Source: Deltaproteobacteria bacterium
GTDB taxonomy: Bacteria > Myxococcota > XYA12-FULL-58-9 > JAUUZB01
Length of the DNA: 7,904 nt
NCBI GenBank assembly: GCA_030590185.1
Contig: JAUUZB010000132.1
Coordinates: 1 to 7,904 of the forward strand
Reading direction: 5' to 3'
The notes beneath the pieces are model-generated. The model made no database searches. It had not been told where the DNA came from and saw only the letters and a program-made list of their open reading frames with translations. A program made the position numbers and the translations under genes. Numbering within the stretch: the first letter of the stretch is position 1; each line of letters starts with the position of its first letter. This document shows, piece after piece, positions 1 through 5,288 of the stretch.

Positions 1-495
1 CGCGGCGCCTTCTCGGCGGACAACTCGTCGAACCAGCTCTGGATCGATCTGGTCCGGCCTGGCGGTGGCGGTCTGGAGAGAGCACTGGAGGTGGAGATCC
101 CCAGCCTCTCCCTCCTGGTCTCCCCCGCCGCTCACACCGACTACTCGAGATCGAATGACGATCTGGAGTTTCGCTGGGAGCCGCTCGAGGGGGCCTCGAG
201 CGACCGGCTCGGGGCGGACGAAATCTACCTGGAGATCGAGAGCAGCAATCGCTGCTCCATCCGTGGTCCGATCCCGACCTTCCGGGAGTGGACGACCGAC
301 TGGAGCCGTGATGCCGCCTCTTACATCCTACCGGAAGGCACCCTCGCACTACCCGCGCTCTCGGGTGGCGAGGCCTGCATGAGCCGCTACTGGATCGAGC
401 GCACCAATATCGGGCTGGCTCGGGCCGAGCTCTGCGACAACTCGGAGATCGAGATCACCCGACGGACCCGGGGCAAGTTCCGCTCGACACCCTAG
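1..495 (+). CDS. C-terminal part of a hypothetical, probably secreted protein
   Basis: The frame is open from the first base to the TAG at 493-495, giving 164 residues with no start visible that must be the true one; a GTG at 91 is in frame, but the coding frame continues upstream of it, so the gene most likely enters from outside the window. I do not recognise a family. The visible chain has alternating hydrophobic and polar segments and a LEFRWEP stretch (tryptophan at residue 59) like the second strand of fibronectin-III or Ig-like beta-sandwiches. It has three cysteines (residues 85, 126, 145) and ends in a basic tail (TRRTRGKFRSTP). The composition fits an exported domain, but the signal peptide, if any, lies off the edge. 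It is followed by 182 nt before the next gene, so it need not share a transcript with it. Function unknown. Confidence 0.72.
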   Translation, partial: RGAFSADNSSNQLWIDLVRPGGGGLERALEVEIPSLSLLVSPAAHTDYSRSNDDLEFRWEPLEGASSDRLGADEIYLEIESSNRCSIRGPIPTFREWTTDWSRDAASYILPEGTLALPALSGGEACMSRYWIERTNIGLARAELCDNSEIEITRRTRGKFRSTP

Positions 496-497
496 TT

Positions 498-576
498 CTG
501 ACAGAAGCCGTAGTCAGATCGCGGCTTCGGAGCCCATTCTACGGCATGCTGTAGCTTCGAAGCCCCGGAAAGCGGG
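498..576. other. Cluster of nested and competing inverted repeats downstream of the first gene
   Basis: Starting 3 nt after the stop codon there is a run of short inverted repeats. CTGAC 498-502 pairs with GTCAG 513-517. GAAGCCG 504-510 pairs with CGGCTTC 522-528. GGCTTCG 523-529 pairs with CGAAGCC 558-564, and that stem encloses CTACGG 539-544 paired with CTGTAG 549-554 (one G-T pair, loop CATG). CCCG 564-567 pairs with CGGG 573-576. Several of these cannot form together. No T-run follows, so this is not a classical intrinsic terminator. It may be a factor-assisted terminator, a 3' end stabiliser of the first gene, or a leader element of the next gene, whose ATG is about 100 nt downstream. 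The remaining bases to 677 show no convincing promoter. Confidence 0.45.
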
Positions 577-677
577 TCTGATGACGTGCGTTCCGTCTGC
601 TCGCTTCTTCGAAAACCGCTGTTATCTTTCCTACACCTCCCTCGACCTCGCCGCGCACAGCCGCAGACCGGACTCTC

Positions 678-1889
678 ATGACGCGCGACCCCATCACCGA
701 GGTCATCGACCTCTTCGGCCACTCGATGCCCGGCTTCTGGCGCTACGCGCTGCCGGAAGAGATGCAGTGGATGAAGCTGCCGAAGGAACGCTGGGCCACC
801 TGCGACGACTGCTTCAGAGCCGCAATGGGAGACTGCCGGGAGGACTGCCGTTGTTGCACCTATTTCCCTCAGCTTCCCGGTTTTGCCGTGGGCCTCGCCC
901 TCAAAGATGCGAGCGCACGACCGAGAATGCTGCAGCTGGTGCAGGCCGGGCACACCCTGCCCCAGGGTTTGTGGGCGACTCCGCAGCGAGTTGGCGCGGC
1001 GGCGCAAGCCCAAGCTGACGATCACTTCGGGCAACGTCCCGAGATGATCTGTCCCTTCTTGGACTCGACCACGCTCAACTGCCACATCTATCCCTACCGC
1101 AACTCGGTATGCTCGACCTTCTTCTGCGAGAACGACCATGGCGAGGCGGGGGCCGACGCCTGGGGCAACGTGCAGATCCTCGTGGGCCGCGTAGAGACTG
1201 CCCTCGGCCAATGGGCGATGCAGCAAGCGGGTCTCGACTGCGAGGCGTACCTCCACCGGCTCGACGAGCTCGCCGGCGACCTTGGATCGTGGGCGGCGGC
1301 CGAGGCCTGGCCTGAATCCGCCCGGCGACATCTATGGCGTGATTGGTACGGCCGAGAGGTGGAGTTCTTCGAGCTCTGCGCTGAGCAGGTCATGACGCAC
1401 CGTACTCGCCTGTTCGAGATCGCTTGCAGCCAACCGCTGCTGGAGGCACGGCTCTTCGAGGAGGCCGTGCGCCAGGGCATACCGGAGCCGGCCCGTTCAG
1501 AGGTGCCGGCAACCTCCGAGGGCGAACCCGCACCCGTCGAGGCTATCTGGTATCGAATCCAGCTCGACCACCGAAACCTCTGGCACTTGCCCTTCAACGA
1601 CGGCGAGTTCGTCCTGGGAAGCAAGGTCGAGTTTCACCGCAACAAGGGCGGCGATCGCCGCGCGCAGCTGTGCGGTACCGAACCGTGGGTCGTTGGCCTG
1701 GGCGACGAGCGGATCTTCATCGGTGAGGCCGAGGCGAAGGTCCTGCGGCTGTTCGAATCACCTCGGAGCTTTGGCGAGGCGCTCATGCAAGCACCAGAGG
1801 TCGAGGCGCTCGACGATGCGCGGGCGTTTCTGGCTCAATGCCTGCGCCGAGACATCCTGGTCCAGGCTGCAGCGAAGCGTTCAGTCTGA
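678..1889 (+). CDS. YkgJ-type cysteine-cluster protein with C-terminal PqqD-like domain
   Basis: This is a 403-residue soluble protein with no signal peptide or membrane segment. The N-terminal half has a cysteine pattern of the YkgJ (CxxCxxCC) family of presumed zinc- or iron-chelating proteins. CDDC is at 42-45, then C53, C57 and the pair C59-C60. The second half of the signature follows: CPFLDSTTLNCHIYPYRNSV from C125, with C135, C145 and C150. The family's usual 'CPFL...C.IY..RP..CR.F.C' is easily recognised, though the RP is YRNS here. Residues 160-285 look helical. From about residue 290 a separate domain ends in GEAEAKVLRLFESPRSFGEA and a final helix, resembling PqqD-like/RRE or related winged-helix folds. 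The ATG at 678 is the longest start; only a weak CGGA lies upstream. YkgJ proteins have been proposed to bind metal or Fe-S clusters, but the reaction is unknown. No RiPP precursor or radical-SAM gene is next to it, so a peptide-modification role is unsupported here. Confidence 0.87.
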   Translation: MTRDPITEVIDLFGHSMPGFWRYALPEEMQWMKLPKERWATCDDCFRAAMGDCREDCRCCTYFPQLPGFAVGLALKDASARPRMLQLVQAGHTLPQGLWATPQRVGAAAQAQADDHFGQRPEMICPFLDSTTLNCHIYPYRNSVCSTFFCENDHGEAGADAWGNVQILVGRVETALGQWAMQQAGLDCEAYLHRLDELAGDLGSWAAAEAWPESARRHLWRDWYGREVEFFELCAEQVMTHRTRLFEIACSQPLLEARLFEEAVRQGIPEPARSEVPATSEGEPAPVEAIWYRIQLDHRNLWHLPFNDGEFVLGSKVEFHRNKGGDRRAQLCGTEPWVVGLGDERIFIGEAEAKVLRLFESPRSFGEALMQAPEVEALDDARAFLAQCLRRDILVQAAAKRSV

Positions 1890-2140
1890 GCGGACAATTA
1901 CACGGCTTCTTGCCCGGTGGCGTCTTCGCCCCGAACTCGAAGTACCGGAAGGCTCTGGCCTACAGGCCGCTCGCCTCGCCGCTGAAATCGAAACCCCCTC
2001 GCCACCTCGACCCGGCCTCCCTCTTGAAGCGAGTCTTCGTGACCTGACCTTTTCGCTGTGCGTCACGGGTGATATGAGCGGGGCGAAACCATGCATAGCG
2101 GAGCGACTCCAGGTGAGCGTTTCCGGGGGAGAGTTGATCC
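1890..2140 (+). other. Intergenic region and leader of the RCC1 lipoprotein gene
   Basis: These 251 nt hold no convincing gene. Small inverted repeats are visible: GGCG 1919-1922 with CGCC 1927-1930 (loop TCTT), GGCC 1957-1960 with GGCC 1965-1968, and CGTGAC 2038-2043 with GTCACG 2062-2067. None is followed by a T-run. An ATG at 2091 opens a 17-codon frame ending in the TGA at 2142-2144, which overlaps the next gene's ATG. A promoter for the lipoprotein gene most likely lies here, but no good -35/-10 pair could be picked out. Confidence 0.4.
2125..2133 (+). promoter_or_regulatory. Ribosome binding site of the RCC1 lipoprotein gene
   Basis: GGGGGAGAG contains a GGAG core (2128-2131) nine bases before the ATG at 2141. 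It supports that start, which also gives a complete lipoprotein signal peptide. Confidence 0.7.
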
Positions 2141-5100
2141 ATGATTCGTTACACACTGCTTCTTTCGTCACTCGTGTTGCTCGCCTCTTGCAGCGGTCCG
2201 GCCGCGGAGGGGGTCGAATGCGGCGAGACCCGGTGTCAGGAGAACCAGAGTTGCGTCGAGGCGGTGTGCCGCCAGGTCTGCGACATCACGAGCCAGTGCA
2301 CCGGGAGCGAGGTCTGCGAAGGTGGCGCCTGCCTGCCAGTCGTCTGCGGGGATCGTTTGACCTCCGACGGTGAGGAGTGTGATGACGGCAACACGATCAA
2401 CACCGACGCCTGTCTCGATACCTGCATGATCGCCCGATGCGGTGACGGCCAGGTGTGGTCCGGCACGGAAGACTGCGACGATGGCAACACCGTCACGGAG
2501 CTGTGCGCGGTCGGGGAAGCAAGCTGCACGGTGTGTAACGCCACCTGCCACTCGGTGGCGGGTGTGCCGGTCTGCAACGCGACCTGTACCAGCGCCGGGG
2601 CGACCGAATGCGATTCAGGAACAGGTCAAACCCGGGTCTGCGAGGACGATGGCGCCGGCTGTCTGACCTGGAGCGCCTACACCGCTTGTGGGGAGGGCTT
2701 CTGCGCCGACGCGACTTCCTGTGGCACCTGTAACCACGGGTGCTCGGCGGTCGGTGTGCAGGAGTGTGTGGCCGGGCAGCAGAGCAGCTGCGAGGCCGAT
2801 GGCAATGGCTGTCGCGCTTGGGGCAGCCCCTCAGCCTGCCAGGATGGATTTTGTGCCGACGCGACGACCTGTGGTTGGATCTCGCTCGCTGGCGGCGACT
2901 ATCATCACTGCGCGGCCGTGGAGGGGGGCGTTGCCTGCTGGGGCGTCAACTGGGGTGGCCTGCTCGGTATCGGCAATGAGATCGGGCCTCGCTCCACCCC
3001 GATGCAGGTCGCCGGGTTGGGGCCTGGCTCTCAGGTGACCAGCGTCGCGGCGGGCCGCGGCTTCACCTGTGCCATCGTCAACGGCGCGGCCCAGTGCTGG
3101 GGGGAAAACGACGAGGGCCAGCTGGGCAATGGCGACAGCTCGGGCTCTCCCAGCGCCATTCCAGACGATGTCGTGGGGCTTACGAGTGGCGTGAGCAAGA
3201 TCGGCGCTGGTTCGTACTTTGCCTGCGCGGTCGTCAATGGCGCGGCCAGATGCTGGGGCGAGAACGCCTCAGGCCAGCTCGGCGACGGCAGCGGACCGAC
3301 GGCCTCGAATGTGCCGGTCGACGTCACCGGGTTGTCGAGTGGGGTCACCGACATCGATGCAGGAGAAAGTAGCGCCTGCGCGGTCGTCAATGGTGGCGTC
3401 AAATGCTGGGGTGGCAACCAGGGTGGAAACCTCGGCGACGGCATGAGCACCCCCAGCGCGTCGCCCGTCGATGTGTGCGCCGTTGGCGAGAGCGGACCTT
3501 GCTCGACGCTGCTCTCGGGCGTGACCCAGCTCTCCCACGGCTCGGCCGATGCCTTCATCGTCTGTGCCGTCGCGAATGGCGGAGTGGTTTGTTGGGGTGA
3601 TGGAGGAGAGGCCGGCAATCTCGGCGATGACACGGGCTCCCCCAGTGCCGTGCCCGTGCAAGCCCTCGGCCTCACCACTGGGGTGACGAAGGTCGAAGTC
3701 TCGTGGGGCCACGCCTGCGCCATCAAAGATGGAGAGCTCTGGTGCTGGGGCAACAACGAGAATGGGCAACTGGGCAACGGTGGTACCGACACCTCGGAGA
3801 GTCCCATCAAGATTCCTGGTCTGGCCGACGTGACCGAGGTGACCCTGTCGTCCTACGGCACCTGTGCGGTGGCTGGCGGCGTCGTCAAATGCTGGGGGGA
3901 CCACGGGAGCGGCCAGGCCGGCCTTGGCGGGGTAATAGGTGACACGAAGGTGAGCGGCCCACTGACGGCGGCAGGTTTTGCCAGCGGCGTCACTGCGGTT
4001 GGGGCGGGGGCGAGCTCGACGTGTGCCGTCGCCAGCGGCGCGGCCCAGTGCTGGGGCTACAATGTCGACGGTCGGCTGGGCAACGGTGACCTGGTCAGGC
4101 ACACCTCCCCCGTGCCGGTCACCGGCCTTGGCACCGGGGTGACGAGCATCGTCGTGGGCAACGAGTTCTCCTGTGCGATCCACAGCGACCAGGCCAAGTG
4201 TTGGGGAAAGAACAACACCGTCGGGCACCTCGGCGACGACACATTCTCAGGCACAGTCGGCAGCAGCACGCCGGTTGGCGTGTGCGATGTGGGCGAGACG
4301 GGGCCTTGCTCCACGTTTCTCACCGGCTTGAGCACCTCTGTCTCGGCGATGTCGAGCTATGGAGGCCACACCTGCGTTTTGGACACCAATGGGAGTGTCA
4401 TCTGCTGGGGCGCGGGGTCGACTGGTTCGATCGGCGATGGCGCCGGGGTCCACCGTGATGTCCCGGTGCTCGTCGGCCTCGGTACCGGCAACAAGGCCAT
4501 CGCTGGCGGTTGGGCGCACACCTGTGCCATCGACAGCACCGACCACCTGTCCTGCTGGGGTGCCAACCTCAATGGAGAGCTCGGAGGCGACGTGGCGGTA
4601 AGCCAGAATTCCCCCGTGCTGGTCTGCGCTGCGACGGACAACGGCGCGGGTGATGGTTGCGATGCGGGGGTGGGTCTCGGCAACGTCACCGCGATCGCCG
4701 CCGGCTCTAATCATACCTGTGCCATCATCAGCGGCGGCCGGGTCATGTGCTGGGGGAGTGACTCTCAGGGTCAGCTTGGCAATCCCAGCATTGGCACCGG
4801 GAGTCCGCTCGCCGTGCCGGTTTGCGCGACGGGCCAGACCGACTGCAGCATGTACCCCCTGACCGGCGCCACCGCGATCGCCACTGGCGCCTATTTCACC
4901 TGCGCCATCGTCACCGGTGGGGCCGTCAAGTGTTGGGGGGACAATCAGGGTGACACCCTGGGTGATGGCAGCGGGCTCGACGCCGCAACGCCGGTGGACG
5001 TTGTCGGGATCAACAGCGGCGCCACCTTCATCAACTCGGGCAACACGCACACTTGCGCCATCGTCACCGGCGGGCTGAAATGCTGGGGCAGCAACTCCCA

Positions 5101-5173
5101 GGGAAAACTCGGGGACGGCCTCGTGGGGGAAGTCCACGCACCCACCGACGTCGCGGCCTTTCCCTACCCCTGA
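2141..5173 (+). CDS. Lipoprotein with Cys-rich stalk and 14 RCC1-like propeller blades
   Basis: This is a 1010-residue exported lipoprotein. The signal peptide runs from M1 to S16, with lipobox LASC and the lipidated cysteine at C17. The +2 residue is serine, so there is no Asp+2 inner-membrane retention signal and an outer-membrane or surface location is likely. Residues about 25-67 are a dense Cys-rich segment. Residues 68-137 hold two Myxococcus cysteine-rich repeats (EECDDGN, then EDCDDGN). Residues about 152-246 hold two tandem copies of a 52-residue Cys module ending CADATSCG / CADATTCG. Residues 247-1010 are 14 RCC1-like repeats, each with an invariant CWG followed by a G-x-LG-type turn. 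RCC1 repeats fold as seven-bladed beta-propellers, so 14 implies two propellers; this is inferred. There is no C-terminal sorting or barrel domain. The likely role is binding or scaffolding at the cell surface, ligand unknown. It is followed after 115 nt by a second lipoprotein gene with related stalk repeats. Confidence 0.94.
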   Translation: MIRYTLLLSSLVLLASCSGPAAEGVECGETRCQENQSCVEAVCRQVCDITSQCTGSEVCEGGACLPVVCGDRLTSDGEECDDGNTINTDACLDTCMIARCGDGQVWSGTEDCDDGNTVTELCAVGEASCTVCNATCHSVAGVPVCNATCTSAGATECDSGTGQTRVCEDDGAGCLTWSAYTACGEGFCADATSCGTCNHGCSAVGVQECVAGQQSSCEADGNGCRAWGSPSACQDGFCADATTCGWISLAGGDYHHCAAVEGGVACWGVNWGGLLGIGNEIGPRSTPMQVAGLGPGSQVTSVAAGRGFTCAIVNGAAQCWGENDEGQLGNGDSSGSPSAIPDDVVGLTSGVSKIGAGSYFACAVVNGAARCWGENASGQLGDGSGPTASNVPVDVTGLSSGVTDIDAGESSACAVVNGGVKCWGGNQGGNLGDGMSTPSASPVDVCAVGESGPCSTLLSGVTQLSHGSADAFIVCAVANGGVVCWGDGGEAGNLGDDTGSPSAVPVQALGLTTGVTKVEVSWGHACAIKDGELWCWGNNENGQLGNGGTDTSESPIKIPGLADVTEVTLSSYGTCAVAGGVVKCWGDHGSGQAGLGGVIGDTKVSGPLTAAGFASGVTAVGAGASSTCAVASGAAQCWGYNVDGRLGNGDLVRHTSPVPVTGLGTGVTSIVVGNEFSCAIHSDQAKCWGKNNTVGHLGDDTFSGTVGSSTPVGVCDVGETGPCSTFLTGLSTSVSAMSSYGGHTCVLDTNGSVICWGAGSTGSIGDGAGVHRDVPVLVGLGTGNKAIAGGWAHTCAIDSTDHLSCWGANLNGELGGDVAVSQNSPVLVCAATDNGAGDGCDAGVGLGNVTAIAAGSNHTCAIISGGRVMCWGSDSQGQLGNPSIGTGSPLAVPVCATGQTDCSMYPLTGATAIATGAYFTCAIVTGGAVKCWGDNQGDTLGDGSGLDAATPVDVVGINSGATFINSGNTHTCAIVTGGLKCWGSNSQGKLGDGLVGEVHAPTDVAAFPYP
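2594..2878 (+). repeat. Two tandem 52-residue Cys-rich modules in the stalk
   Basis: The two units align over their length. Unit 1 starts AGATECDSGTGQTRVCEDDG and unit 2 starts VGVQECVAGQQSSCEADG. Both continue with GC..W.....AC..GFCADAT.C. The first cysteines of the units are C157 and C209, giving a 52-residue period. The DNA copies have diverged, so the duplication is not recent. Confidence 0.75.
2879..5173 (+). repeat. Array of 14 RCC1-like blades
   Basis: Blade starts by position of the first codon are 2879, 3035, 3191, 3344, 3521, 3683, 3830, 3989, 4139, 4340, 4490, 4685, 4868 and 5021. Blades are 49-67 residues long. Each begins with a V-T-x-I-x-A-G-like strand, then C-A-I/V, then eight or nine residues, then the invariant CWG, then a glycine-rich turn (for example GENDEGQLGNG) and a P-V-x-V strand. 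Blades 4, 9, 11 and 12 are longer because of an inserted loop with two further cysteines. The array stops at the protein's C-terminus. Confidence 0.9.
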
Positions 5174-5181
5174 GCAAGGGC

Positions 5182-5222
5182 GTCCCGGGACCTCAGCATC
5201 CTGACCCAGGTCAGGCATCCTG
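5182..5222. repeat. Two palindromes with a flanking direct repeat after the RCC1 gene
   Basis: GTCCCGGGAC (5182-5191) is a perfect palindrome 8 nt after the stop codon. CCTGACCCAGGTCAGG (5200-5215) is a second perfect inverted repeat. It is bordered by two copies of GCATCCTG (5196-5203 and 5215-5222). No T-run follows, so these could be a weak terminator, an mRNA 3' end structure or a binding site for a dimeric regulator. The sequence does not decide between them. Confidence 0.45.
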
Positions 5223-5229
5223 CGCTATG

Positions 5230-5267
5230 ATCTCCAGGCCCTCTCAAAAGGAGAGGGTGGGGGAGAT
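5230..5267. repeat. REP-like imperfect hairpin in the leader of the beta-helix lipoprotein gene
   Basis: The outer stem is ATCTCC 5230-5235 with GGAGAT 5262-5267. The inner stem is CCCTCTC 5239-5245 with GAGAGGG 5251-5257 around an AAAAG loop. A small internal bulge (AGG opposite TGGG) lies between the stems. The CCCTCTC...GAGAGGG-TGGGG layout resembles repetitive extragenic palindromes seen scattered through many proteobacterial genomes. Only one copy is present in this window, so its repetitive nature is inferred from memory of that family. Confidence 0.55.
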
Positions 5268-5274
5268 GGGGTTG

Positions 5275-5282
5275 AAAGGAGG
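5275..5282 (+). promoter_or_regulatory. Strong Shine-Dalgarno of the beta-helix lipoprotein gene
   Basis: AAAGGAGG ends six bases before the ATG at 5289. This near-ideal site fixes the start and suggests high translation. It sits only 7 nt downstream of the hairpin at 5230-5267. Confidence 0.88.
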
Positions 5283-5288
5283 CACAGG

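Noticed and set aside
599..627. Possible promoter for the cysteine-cluster gene with TTATCT (622-627) as a -10 box
   Set aside because: No reasonable -35 element lies 16-18 bases upstream.
504..630. Possible integron attC site because of the imperfect nested inverted repeats
   Set aside because: No GTTRRRY / RYYYAAC core sites flank the structure, and no integrase is present.
492..1331. 279-codon open frame on the minus strand
   Set aside because: It lies opposite the cysteine-cluster gene, whose plus-strand reading has clear family motifs; the antisense translation has none.
2024..2052. Possible promoter for the RCC1 lipoprotein gene with TTGAAG (2024-2029) as a -35 box
   Set aside because: The bases at the matching -10 position (about 2047-2052) do not resemble TATAAT.
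1890..2140. Small peptide gene serving as a RiPP precursor for the PqqD-like domain
   Set aside because: No short frame here has both a ribosome binding site and a leader/core-like composition; the only tidy one is the 17-codon frame at 2091, which looks like a leader at most.
2074..2373. 99-codon plus-strand frame starting before the RCC1 lipoprotein gene
   Set aside because: Most of it overlaps the signal peptide and Cys stalk in another frame, and its translation is arginine/glycine-rich out-of-frame sequence.
2879..5173. Regularly spaced similar DNA segments that might suggest a CRISPR or satellite array
   Set aside because: The spacing follows protein blades of 49-67 codons, and the copies are diverged and in one continuous reading frame.
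4247..5218. 323-codon open frame on the minus strand, opposite the RCC1 array
   Set aside because: It mirrors the repetitive blades in antisense and has no family resemblance or ribosome binding site of its own.
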